DNA from: JADFUZ01 sp034430415
GTDB taxonomy: Bacteria; Chloroflexota; Dehalococcoidia; GIF9; AB-539-J10
DNA length: 5,306 nt
Direction of reading: 5' to 3'
NCBI GenBank assembly: GCA_034430415.1
Contig: DAOUEN010000058.1
Span: 1-5,306, forward strand
In this document: positions 1-5,254 of the stretch, piece after piece
Layout of the letters: the number at the start of each line of letters is the position of its first letter
Position numbering within the stretch: position 1 is the stretch's first letter
Notes under the pieces: model-generated
Told to the model about the DNA's origin: nothing
Databases searched by the model: none
What the model saw: only the letters and a program-made list of their open reading frames with translations
Position numbers and translations under genes: made by a program

Positions 1-405
1 GCAGTGGGAGAGCTCATCATGGGAGCCATTGCCGGCATTTCGCTGCTGGTTGGGGGGATCGGAATAATGAACATCATGCTGGTTTCGGTGACGGAGCGCA
101 CCAGGGAGATCGGGCTTCGCAAAGCGCTGGGAGCCAAACGCCGTGACGTGCGGACGCAGTTCCTTACTGAAGCCGCTGTGCTGAGTCTCTGTGGCGGCGC
201 CATAGGGGTAGGCCTGGGCTGGATCATAGTAAGGGTGAGTGCCGGCGCGCTGACCAATATGGGCCTTCCCTTCCCGGCCACGGTTCCGGGCGATGTGATT
301 CTTCTGGCGGTGGGGGTAGCAGGCTCGGTTGGGCTTGTCTCGGGCCTCTATCCGGCGGTCAGGGCGGCGCGGCTGGACCCCATCGAGTCTTTGCGCCACG
401 AATGA
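1..405 (+). CDS. MacB/FtsX-family ABC transporter permease, C-terminal part (5' end outside window)
   Basis: This is the last 134 codons of an inner-membrane permease subunit. The frame is open from base 1 and the GTG at base 4 is only an internal valine, so the gene begins upstream. Visible residues form the usual C-terminal FtsX domain: a hydrophobic segment at about 8-29 with GGIGIMNIMLVSV, then the cytoplasmic TERTREIGLRKALGA signature (31-45), two further hydrophobic segments at about 56-80 and 97-117, and the closing YPAxxAARLDPIESLRxE (117-134). In this family the permease works with an ATPase (fused in MacB, separate in LolD- or YtrE-like systems) to export peptides, antibiotics or lipoproteins, or to act as a mechanotransmitter. 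The substrate cannot be read from this end, nor can MacB proper be told from unfused relatives. It ends 4 bases before the convergent folE stop codon. Confidence 0.93.
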   Translation, partial: AVGELIMGAIAGISLLVGGIGIMNIMLVSVTERTREIGLRKALGAKRRDVRTQFLTEAAVLSLCGGAIGVGLGWIIVRVSAGALTNMGLPFPATVPGDVILLAVGVAGSVGLVSGLYPAVRAARLDPIESLRHE

Positions 406-409
406 GTGG

Positions 410-976
410 CTATTTGCCCTGAATCAGCGACATGAACTCGGAGCGGGTAACCGCTTTGGTGCAGAAGGTCCCTCTGACTGCCGACGTGACCACATTGGTG
501 CCCGGTTTCTTGATGCCGCGCATGATCATGCACAGGTGTTCGGCCTGAATGACTACGGCCACGCCGTCAGGATCAAGGGCTTCGAAGATGGCATCGGCGA
601 TCTGGCGGGTCATTCTCTCCTGGAGTTGAGGACGCCTGGCGACTATCTCCACTACCCTGGCTAGCTTGCTTATTCCCACCACCCGGCCGCTTGTACCTGG
701 TATGTAGCCCACGTGGGCCACTCCGAAGAAGGGCAGGAGGTGATGCTCACACATAGAATAGAAGGGGATATCCCTCAGGATTATCATCTCCTGGTGGCCT
801 TCATCAAAGCTAATCGATAGCTCGCTCTTAGGGTCGACGTCCAGGCCTGAGAACAGCTCGGTATACATCTCGGCAATACGCTGAGGCGTGTCCTTTATGC
901 CCTCTCTTTGCGGGTCCTCACCTATGGCCTCGATTATTGAGGCCATCGCTGTCTTTAGCTTGTTTTCATTAACCAT
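410..976 (-). CDS. folE: GTP cyclohydrolase I (type I, zinc-dependent)
   Basis: This 188-aa cytoplasmic enzyme converts GTP to 7,8-dihydroneopterin triphosphate and formate, the first step of tetrahydrofolate (or other pterin) synthesis. It is full length for the compact bacterial form. The core is intact: TPQR near 30-33, then SMCEHHLLPFFG with Cys76, His78 and His79, and HLC with His147 and Cys149. By family alignment Cys76, His79 and Cys149 are the zinc ligands, matching E. coli Cys110, His113 and Cys181, and His78 and His147 match catalytic His112 and His179. GISKLARVVE (101-110) and QERMTRQIAD (119-128) are also characteristic. The ATG start has a GAGGAG Shine-Dalgarno (982-987) with 5-base spacing. 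It lies 68 bases downstream of thrC on the same strand, so it may be cotranscribed, although folate and threonine synthesis have no obvious link. It converges with the permease gene. Confidence 0.97.
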   Translation of the reverse strand: MVNENKLKTAMASIIEAIGEDPQREGIKDTPQRIAEMYTELFSGLDVDPKSELSISFDEGHQEMIILRDIPFYSMCEHHLLPFFGVAHVGYIPGTSGRVVGISKLARVVEIVARRPQLQERMTRQIADAIFEALDPDGVAVVIQAEHLCMIMRGIKKPGTNVVTSAVRGTFCTKAVTRSEFMSLIQGK

Positions 977-981
977 CTGAG

Positions 982-987
982 CTCCTC
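982..987 (-). promoter_or_regulatory. Shine-Dalgarno of folE
   Basis: GAGGAG on the minus strand lies 5 bases before the ATG of the GTP cyclohydrolase gene and supports that start. A good independent ribosome site fits folE not being translationally coupled to thrC. Confidence 0.7.
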
Positions 988-1006
988 ATTTCTTCAAGGG
1001 AACGGC

Positions 1007-1032
1007 GGCTGTCATTGCGAAAAGCTACAGCC
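1007..1032. repeat. Inverted repeat between thrC and folE
   Basis: GGCTGT (1007-1012) pairs perfectly with ACAGCC (1027-1032) around a 14-base loop, within the 68-base gap between threonine synthase and folE. On the minus-strand transcript the same hairpin forms between the thrC stop and the folE ribosome site. There is no U-run after the stem, so it is a weak candidate for an intrinsic terminator and could instead be an RNA-processing or stabilising hairpin. CATTGCG occurs twice here (1013-1019 and 1036-1042). The loop is large and the stem short, so chance is possible. Confidence 0.35.
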
Positions 1033-1044
1033 ACGCATTGCGCG

Positions 1045-2094
1045 TCAGTTCCACTCCAGAGCCTTCTCCACGACAGCCAGGTCGGCAGGAAGCTCCGCCG
1101 GAGGCCGGGCAAAGCTGGTGGGTATGGTGGGGTCTTTCAGCCCTGTCCCCGTAAGGATGCAGACTATCCTCTGGCCGGAGAAGTCCTGTCTCTGCGACAG
1201 CTTGATGAGTCCCGCCACTGAGGCAGCCGAGGCCGGTTCGGCAAAGATGCCTTCCCGGGCTGCCGTCAGCCTGTAGGCGCTCATTATCTCATCGTCGGTG
1301 ACGCAGTCGATGATGCCACCTGACTCATCTCGGGCTGCCACTGCCCTCTGCCAGCTAGCCGGATTGCCAATGCGGATGGCTGTGGCGATGGTTCTGGGCT
1401 GTCTGATGACTCTGCCGTACACGATGGGAGCAGCGCCCGCGGCCTGGAAGCCCATCATCTTGGGAGTGTGGCTTGTCCTGCCATTCAGGCGATACTCTAC
1501 AAATCCCTTCCAGTAGGCAGTGATGTTGCCTGCGTTGCCCACAGGTATGAACACGTAGTCGGGAGCGTCGCCTAGCTCATCCACGACCTCAAACGCTGCT
1601 GTCTTCTGGCCCTCGATGCGGTTCGGGTTTAGCGAGTTGACCAGAGTGACGGGGTGCCTCTCGGTGAGGGCACGGACTATATCAAGTGCCTGGTCGAAGT
1701 TGCCTTTTACCCCCACGATCCTGGCGTCGTACACCATAGCCTGAGCCAGCTTGCCCATAGCTATTTTCCCCTTGGGGATAACGACAACGGTTTTGAGCCC
1801 GAATCGGGCCCCGTAGGCCGCTGCTGAGGCGCTGGTGTTGCCTGTGGAAGCGCAGATGATGCTGGAACTGCCGCCTTCCACCGCTTTGGCCACCGCTACC
1901 ACCATGCCGCGGTCTTTGAAAGAGCCGGTGGGGTTACACCCTTCACATTTGAAGTAAAGCTCGCGGCAGCCAAGCTGCTTTTCCAGCGTCCTTGACCTCA
2001 CCAGCGGTGTATCGCCCTCGCCAAGGGTGATCGTGGGTGTGGCCGGAGTGATGGGGAGGAAGTCGCGGTACTGGTGTATTACGCCCTGCTTCAT
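1045..2094 (-). CDS. thrC: Threonine synthase (short, fold-type II PLP enzyme)
   Basis: This 349-aa cytoplasmic enzyme converts O-phospho-L-homoserine to L-threonine and phosphate, the last step of the pathway. The length matches the short Bacillus/Mycobacterium class (about 350 aa) rather than the longer E. coli type. Visible landmarks are LGEGDTPLVR (24-33), the PLP motif FKCEGCNPTGSFKDRG with Schiff-base lysine Lys60, CASTGNTSAS (81-90, the Asn that contacts PLP), the phosphate-cradling PVGNAGN (184-190), and TGTGLKDP (315-322) near the end. A related threonine dehydratase or cysteine synthase is less likely, given the TGSFKDRG and TGTGLKDP pattern and the neighbouring homoserine dehydrogenase. 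Its ATG overlaps the upstream hom stop as ATGA. The nearby Shine-Dalgarno is poor (AGGG, or a GAAGG touching the start), consistent with translation by coupling from hom. Confidence 0.97.
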   Translation of the reverse strand: MKQGVIHQYRDFLPITPATPTITLGEGDTPLVRSRTLEKQLGCRELYFKCEGCNPTGSFKDRGMVVAVAKAVEGGSSSIICASTGNTSASAAAYGARFGLKTVVVIPKGKIAMGKLAQAMVYDARIVGVKGNFDQALDIVRALTERHPVTLVNSLNPNRIEGQKTAAFEVVDELGDAPDYVFIPVGNAGNITAYWKGFVEYRLNGRTSHTPKMMGFQAAGAAPIVYGRVIRQPRTIATAIRIGNPASWQRAVAARDESGGIIDCVTDDEIMSAYRLTAAREGIFAEPASAASVAGLIKLSQRQDFSGQRIVCILTGTGLKDPTIPTSFARPPAELPADLAVVEKALEWN

Positions 2095-3383
2095 CCTTCG
2101 ACCCTGATGAAGTTGCTGACCTCTTTCACCACTGCCAGATGTCTCACGTCCTTCAGGGCCTTTTGCACTGCTTTCTCCTCGGCCGGGTGCGTCATGATGA
2201 CAATCACGGCGCTCTGAGAACTCAAGTCGCTTTCCTTTTGCAGGACGGAGGAGATGCTGATGAGATTGTCGCCCAGTACCTTGGAGATTTGGGCCAGGAC
2301 GCCGGGGCGGTCGGCTACCTGCAACCTGAAGTAGTAGCGTGTCTTGACGTCCGACATGGCTTTGACGGGTATTCTCTGGCTCAACTCCACCCGGGGAATG
2401 TTGGTGACCCCGCGGCAGGCGTTTCTGGCTATGGTCAACACGTCGGCCATGATGGCGCTGGATGCTGCCAAACCTCCGGCCCCCCGGCCGTAGAAGACCA
2501 GTCTGCCTGCCAGGTCGCCCTCCACCTGAATGGCGTTGTACACCCCATCCACCTTGGCCAGTTGGGAGTTCTGGGGCGTAAAGGTGGGATGAACCCGCAC
2601 TTCAATTGCATCGGGCAGGCGCCTGGCGATGGCCAGGAGCTTGATGGCATAGCCGAATTCTCTGGCATAGCGGAAGTCATCAGTGGCAAGGCGGGAGATG
2701 CCCTCGCAATATATGTTCTTCGGGCTCAGCGGGGTATGAAAGGCCAGGCTGGCCAGGATGGCCAGCTTGTAGGTAGTATCCATTCCCTCGATGTCGTTGG
2801 CAGGATTGGCTTCAGCGTAACCTAGCTTCTGGGCTTGCTCTAGAGCAGAGCGGAAGTCTATCCCTTCCTGTGACATTTGACTGAGAATGTAGTTGGTGGT
2901 GCCGTTGAGAATGGCATAGATTGCCGAGATGTCGTTGGCTGCCAGGTCCTGAAGGAAGGAGGATATGAGGGGTATGCCGCTGCCTACGCTTGCCTCGTAG
3001 CGGAGGTCGACGTTGTGTTTCTGGGCCAGCGAGAGCAGCTTGTATCCGTACTTGGCCATCACTTCCTTGTTGGCTGTAACCACGTGCTTGTTGTTGGTAA
3101 TGGCCCGCGTGATGTATTCCAGGGCCGGATGTTCGCCGCCGAGGAGCTCGATCACTATGTCCACCTCGGGGTCGTCTATGGCGTCTTCGGCCCGGTCCGT
3201 GAGCGTTTGGGGATCGGGTCTGGCGCTGTGTCGCTTGCCTGTGTTGCGCTCCAGCACCTTCTTCAATATCAGGGAAGCTCCCACTTGCTCTGCCAGCTTG
3301 TCCGCCTTGCCCAGGAGAACGTCGGCCACACAACTGCCCACGACCCCCAGGCCCAGCAGGGCAACGCCGATATCCTTCGTCAC
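2091..3383 (-). CDS. hom: Homoserine dehydrogenase with C-terminal ACT domain
   Basis: This 430-aa cytoplasmic enzyme reduces aspartate 4-semialdehyde to homoserine with NAD(P)H, the branch point to threonine and methionine. The N-terminal Rossmann domain has GLGVVG (11-16), ELLGG (79-83) and TANKE (103-107). The catalytic domain has YEASVGSGIPLI (129-140), LNGTTNYIL (159-167) and the family signature from Gly188 to Lys206. Glu191, Asp202 and Lys206 keep the spacing of yeast Glu208, Asp219 and Lys223. An ACT domain covers about 350-428 (VADRPGVLAQISKVL), as in monofunctional enzymes subject to threonine feedback, so allosteric inhibition is likely but inferred. There is no aspartokinase fusion. 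Cys18 follows GLGVVGS where Gly or Thr is commoner. The GTG start overlaps the upstream gene's stop as GTGA and has GGGAGG at 5-base spacing. Confidence 0.97.
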   Translation of the reverse strand: MTKDIGVALLGLGVVGSCVADVLLGKADKLAEQVGASLILKKVLERNTGKRHSARPDPQTLTDRAEDAIDDPEVDIVIELLGGEHPALEYITRAITNNKHVVTANKEVMAKYGYKLLSLAQKHNVDLRYEASVGSGIPLISSFLQDLAANDISAIYAILNGTTNYILSQMSQEGIDFRSALEQAQKLGYAEANPANDIEGMDTTYKLAILASLAFHTPLSPKNIYCEGISRLATDDFRYAREFGYAIKLLAIARRLPDAIEVRVHPTFTPQNSQLAKVDGVYNAIQVEGDLAGRLVFYGRGAGGLAASSAIMADVLTIARNACRGVTNIPRVELSQRIPVKAMSDVKTRYYFRLQVADRPGVLAQISKVLGDNLISISSVLQKESDLSSQSAVIVIMTHPAEEKAVQKALKDVRHLAVVKEVSNFIRVEG

Positions 3384-4609
3384 GGCGTCCTCCCTTTTGA
3401 TACCTCTTCTATAGTCCGGGCCTGCTGGGCTGCGTCAAGGAAGGTCTCGACTATGCTGCTGTCATGGTACTCTCTGAACCACTCGTTGAAGGCTTTCGTC
3501 GCCAGGCCCCCTCGAACACTCTCGCTGAGCTCACGATCGCCTTTGTCCAGCACCTGGACTATCCAGTAGCCACCTGTGGTATATGCCATTTCATCTTTGA
3601 TCGGTTCGCTGATGGTATTGAGGTCGAGATTGAAGGCTGCCTCATCGAAGGCTTCGCTGTTCATGTCTCCCTCGTTGAGCCAGCCCAACTCACCCCCCTC
3701 TTCGGCGGCGCCATACTGGGAATACTCCTGAGCCAGTTCGGCAAAGTTGTCTGCGGTGAGCTGGGCCTTGATCTCGTTGGCTTCTTGTTGGCTCCCCAGC
3801 ATGATTACCCTTACTCTGATCCCTTGCGTGTCATCCTTCTCCAGGACCTCTATCAGCCAGTACCCGATGTTTTTGGCTGCGGCCTCATCGGGGATGAAGC
3901 GCAGTTCCCCCGGTTCCAGGTCGAAGACGGCATCGCCGATGAGCGGGTTGAGTATCGATTCCCGGGGTACCCAGCCCAGGTCGCCTTCAGATTGCGGGTT
4001 GCAGGAGAACTCCTCTACCAGGGCAGCGAAGTCCTCGCCGTTCTCCAGTCTTGTCATCACGTCGGAGGATACCTTTCGGCTTTCGAGGAGCAGCACCTGG
4101 ACGTGTGCCTGTTCCATGATGTCGGGCAACTGAGAGGCGAAATGCTCCTGAAGTTTGTCCCTCAATATACTGACAGCTATTATGTCCCGGTACGCTTCTC
4201 CGTCGGGTAGATCTCCCTTCTCGATTGCCTCGTCGATCTCCTTGGAGCTGACCTCGATCCCGAGGCTGTCGGCTCCCTGCCGGAGGACCTCGTCCTGTAC
4301 GATCTGGCTGGCAACCGTGTCGACCATGAACTGGAACTGGGATGGGTCTATGCCCGTGCTGTAGGCGTCGAACATCTCTATGTAGTAACCCAGGTCGAAC
4401 GAAGAGTCGTTCACCACAATGACAACCTCGCGGAGAGGCTTTATCTTGTGATCGTAGTATCCATAGCTCACCATGGCTATGAGGCCGGCCAGGAAGGCGA
4501 TGCCGGCATAGGTGATGATGCGGCGTATCCTTTTCTGACGTTCCCACTTGGAGGCCTGGCGTTGGGTGGGGACTATCTTCGGCTGGGATGTTTTCCGCTT
4601 CTTGCTCAA
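3380..4609 (-). CDS. Membrane-anchored tandem parvulin-like (PpiC/SurA-type) folding protein
   Basis: This 409-aa protein has a Lys/Arg-rich N-terminus (1-30), one hydrophobic helix at about 31-52 with no clear cleavage site, and a long extracytoplasmic part, so it is probably an N-in anchored foldase or chaperone. Residues about 63-165 resemble the SurA N-like helical region of PrsA/PpiD-type proteins. Two parvulin-like repeats follow: about 167-258 (FAALVEEFS, GDLGW at 209-213, GYW at 249-251) and about 264-357 (FAELAQEYS, GELGW at 306-310, GYW at 347-349). In active parvulins the first strand carries a His (HILV) and the last reads GYH. Here, aligned by eye, these are Val172/Trp251 and Val268/Trp349, so isomerase activity is doubtful. 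The start is TTG: an in-frame stop lies just upstream, and only a weak GAAAG precedes it. It is first in the operon with hom and thrC. Confidence 0.88.
   Translation of the reverse strand: MSKKRKTSQPKIVPTQRQASKWERQKRIRRIITYAGIAFLAGLIAMVSYGYYDHKIKPLREVVIVVNDSSFDLGYYIEMFDAYSTGIDPSQFQFMVDTVASQIVQDEVLRQGADSLGIEVSSKEIDEAIEKGDLPDGEAYRDIIAVSILRDKLQEHFASQLPDIMEQAHVQVLLLESRKVSSDVMTRLENGEDFAALVEEFSCNPQSEGDLGWVPRESILNPLIGDAVFDLEPGELRFIPDEAAAKNIGYWLIEVLEKDDTQGIRVRVIMLGSQQEANEIKAQLTADNFAELAQEYSQYGAAEEGGELGWLNEGDMNSEAFDEAAFNLDLNTISEPIKDEMAYTTGGYWIVQVLDKGDRELSESVRGGLATKAFNEWFREYHDSSIVETFLDAAQQARTIEEVSKGRTP
3389..3394 (-). promoter_or_regulatory. Shine-Dalgarno that fixes the GTG start of hom
   Basis: GGGAGG on the minus strand lies 5 bases before the GTG start, inside the last codons of the upstream PpiC-like gene. 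It supports GTG as the true start, in a 4-base GTGA overlap, and implies that hom can recruit ribosomes itself as well as by coupling. Confidence 0.75.
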
Positions 4610-4629
4610 TGACTTTCTACCAAAGGAGT

Positions 4630-4646
4630 GGAGCAGTCGTTGCTCC
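4630..4646. repeat. Perfect 6-bp inverted repeat in the divergent intergenic region
   Basis: GGAGCA (4630-4635) and TGCTCC (4641-4646) are exact inverted arms around a 5-base spacer. The element lies between the PpiC-like gene start and the tRNA. On the minus-strand message it would form a hairpin about 20 bases before the TTG start. As DNA it could be a repressor operator, and its right arm coincides with the TTGCTC box proposed as a -35 for the tRNA. No U-run follows on either strand, so a terminator is unlikely. Confidence 0.5.
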
Positions 4647-4668
4647 GATGAACTCGTTATGATAGCAT
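4640..4668 (+). promoter_or_regulatory. Candidate promoter for tRNA-Pro
   Basis: TTGCTC (4640-4645) and TAGCAT (4663-4668) are 17 bases apart, which would start transcription about 10-15 bases before the mature tRNA. TATGAT (4658-4663) is a better -10 match but has no good -35 at proper spacing. Called from consensus by eye only. Confidence 0.35.
4659..4667 (-). promoter_or_regulatory. Candidate extended -10 promoter for the ppiC-like/hom/thrC operon
   Basis: On the minus strand this reads TGCTATCAT, an extended -10 (TGn plus TATCAT, 5 of 6 matches to TATAAT). No convincing -35 lies 17 bases upstream, which is tolerated for extended -10 promoters. It would give a leader of roughly 40-45 bases containing the 4630-4646 hairpin. 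The box overlaps the -10 candidates of the divergent tRNA promoter. Confidence 0.35.
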
Positions 4669-4687
4669 ACTAGGGCGGATACGGCGA

Positions 4688-4761
4688 CGGGGTGTAGCGC
4701 AGTCTGGTAGCGCACCTGAATGGGGTTCAGGTGGTCGGAGGTTCGAATCCTCTCACCCCGA
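4688..4761 (+). tRNA. tRNA-Pro, anticodon GGG
   Basis: A complete cloverleaf can be drawn. The acceptor stem CGGGGTG (4688-4694) pairs with CACCCCG (4754-4760). The D stem is GCGC/GCGC (4697-4700 and 4710-4713). The anticodon stem CCTGA/TCAGG flanks loop ATGGGGT (4720-4726), with U33, anticodon GGG (4722-4724) and G37. The T arm has stem GGAGG/CCTCT (one G-U pair) and loop TTCGAAT (4742-4748). It reads CCC and CCU proline codons. The C1-G72 pair and A73 (4761) are the known bacterial tRNA-Pro identity elements. No CCA is encoded, since TAT follows, so the tail must be added by nucleotidyltransferase. No copy of the 3' end occurs elsewhere in the window, so there is no sign of an integrated element at this tRNA. 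Confidence 0.97.
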
Positions 4762-4779
4762 TATCCAAATCCGTGGATA
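4762..4779 (+). repeat. Short hairpin directly after the tRNA
   Basis: TATCCA (4762-4767) and TGGATA (4774-4779) form a perfect 6-bp stem with a 6-base loop, starting one base after the discriminator A73. No U-run follows, so it may mark a 3' processing site rather than a terminator, and transcription could continue into the small gene at 4851. Chance is possible at this length. Confidence 0.35.
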
Positions 4780-4837
4780 AGATTCCCACACACCAGCTAT
4801 CGCCTGGAGAACAGTTAGGTGTCTGCTGCCGCTGTGC

Positions 4838-4843
4838 AGGAGG
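4838..4843 (+). promoter_or_regulatory. Shine-Dalgarno of the 50-aa small gene
   Basis: A consensus AGGAGG lies 7 bases before the ATG at 4851. This near-ideal site is the main reason for accepting such a short reading frame as a gene. Confidence 0.75.
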
Positions 4844-4850
4844 ATAAGTA

Positions 4851-5003
4851 ATGGCTAAGGATAAATCTAAGAAAAGTCCCGCGAAGCCGGTTGCCGAGGA
4901 GCAGGATACAAAGGGAGCGTGCAAACTCGTGGGATTCCTCAGGTGGCTGTGGTGTCCCTGCCAGTGCGCCACCGACAAGGATTCACAGCAATCCAAGAAG
5001 TAG
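4851..5003 (+). CDS. Small Lys/Cys-rich protein of unknown function (50 aa)
   Basis: I do not recognise this protein. The frame runs from ATG to TAG with a consensus AGGAGG 7 bases upstream. The N-terminus is strongly basic (MAKDKSKKSPAKP), residues 13-21 are mixed, and the middle is short, hydrophobic and tryptophan-rich (about 23-35, with FLRWLW). It runs into the tight cysteine cluster CPCQC (Cys35, 37 and 39, with Cys24 further up), and a charged tail (KDSQQSKK) ends it. Basic residues exceed acidic ones by about five. The cysteines could bind a metal or form disulphides, and the hydrophobic middle is too short for a confident membrane helix. It follows tRNA-Pro by 89 bases and may share its transcript. 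The convergent membrane-protein gene begins its stop 36 bases later. The strong ribosome site and biased composition argue for a real gene, but no homology can be shown here. Confidence 0.68.
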   Translation: MAKDKSKKSPAKPVAEEQDTKGACKLVGFLRWLWCPCQCATDKDSQQSKK

Positions 5004-5027
5004 CCCGGGCAACGCCAGCTGCCAGGG
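5004..5027. terminator. Imperfect hairpin between convergent small genes, possible bidirectional terminator
   Basis: CCCGGGCA (5004-5011) pairs with TGCCAGGG (5020-5027) in 7 of 8 positions, with one G-A mismatch, around an 8-base loop. It starts immediately after the TAG of the 50-aa gene and lies in the only gap before the convergent gene. The position suits a terminator for both strands, but neither side has a proper U-run, so the call is tentative. Confidence 0.35.
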
Positions 5028-5039
5028 AAACAGGAAAAG

Positions 5040-5228
5040 TTACTTTCTGCCCTTTGCGTAGATACGGCATCCCGACACAATGAGGGCGATCCCGCCGATA
5101 CCGAGAATCCAGAAGATGACTATTCCCAGTGTGCTGGTCCAGTACATGGCCCCCAGGACCCATGGTAGGAGCAGTGCGGCAACGCCAGCCCCTATTCTGA
5201 TGTAGGCTCTCTTTTTGTATTCCGGCAT
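5040..5228 (-). CDS. Small two-helix membrane protein of unknown function (62 aa)
   Basis: I do not recognise a family. The product has a basic N-terminus (MPEYKKRAYIR), a hydrophobic segment at about 11-29 ending in LLLPWVLGAMYW, a short polar turn (TST, 31-33), a second segment at about 34-53 rich in Gly and Ile, and a basic tail (RIYAKGRK). Positive charge at both ends predicts both termini in the cytoplasm with a helical hairpin in the membrane. The start chosen is the ATG at 5228-5226 because a consensus AAGGAGG lies 6 bases upstream. The frame is open to earlier ATGs at 5258 and 5249, but those would put this Shine-Dalgarno inside the coding region. It may be cotranscribed with whatever leftward gene precedes it. 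Its role is unknown. Confidence 0.75.
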   Translation of the reverse strand: MPEYKKRAYIRIGAGVAALLLPWVLGAMYWTSTLGIVIFWILGIGGIALIVSGCRIYAKGRK

Positions 5229-5234
5229 TTCGCG

Positions 5235-5241
5235 CCTCCTT
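5235..5241 (-). promoter_or_regulatory. Shine-Dalgarno that decides the start of the 62-aa membrane protein
   Basis: AAGGAGG on the minus strand lies 6 bases before the ATG at 5228-5226. It favours a 62-aa product over the longer 72-aa reading from 5258. Confidence 0.75.
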
Positions 5242-5254
5242 AGCCGCATTCCCT

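Noticed and set aside
2139..2825. 228-aa plus-strand frame opposite hom
   Set aside because: It lies entirely within the intact homoserine dehydrogenase gene on the other strand, has no recognisable domain, and is a shadow of its codon bias.
3464..4210. 248-aa plus-strand frame opposite the PpiC-like gene
   Set aside because: It mirrors a coherent two-repeat protein on the other strand and shows no domain of its own.
4610..4687. Threonine attenuator, T-box or riboswitch ahead of the hom-thrC operon
   Set aside because: The leader is under 80 bases, has no run of Thr or Ile codons in a leader peptide, no T-box or anticodon-like architecture that I can see, and no terminator U-run. Only one short hairpin is present.
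4727..5080. 117-aa minus-strand frame crossing the tRNA, ending DIGVRGFEPPTT
   Set aside because: It runs antisense through tRNA-Pro and the whole 50-aa gene. The GVRGFEPPT ending is the familiar artefact of translating the complement of a tRNA T arm.
5008..5189. 12-base direct repeat GGCAACGCCAGC at 5008-5019 and 5178-5189
   Set aside because: There are only two copies, one intergenic and one inside the membrane-protein gene, with no flanking similarity. Chance is the simplest explanation for GC-rich DNA.
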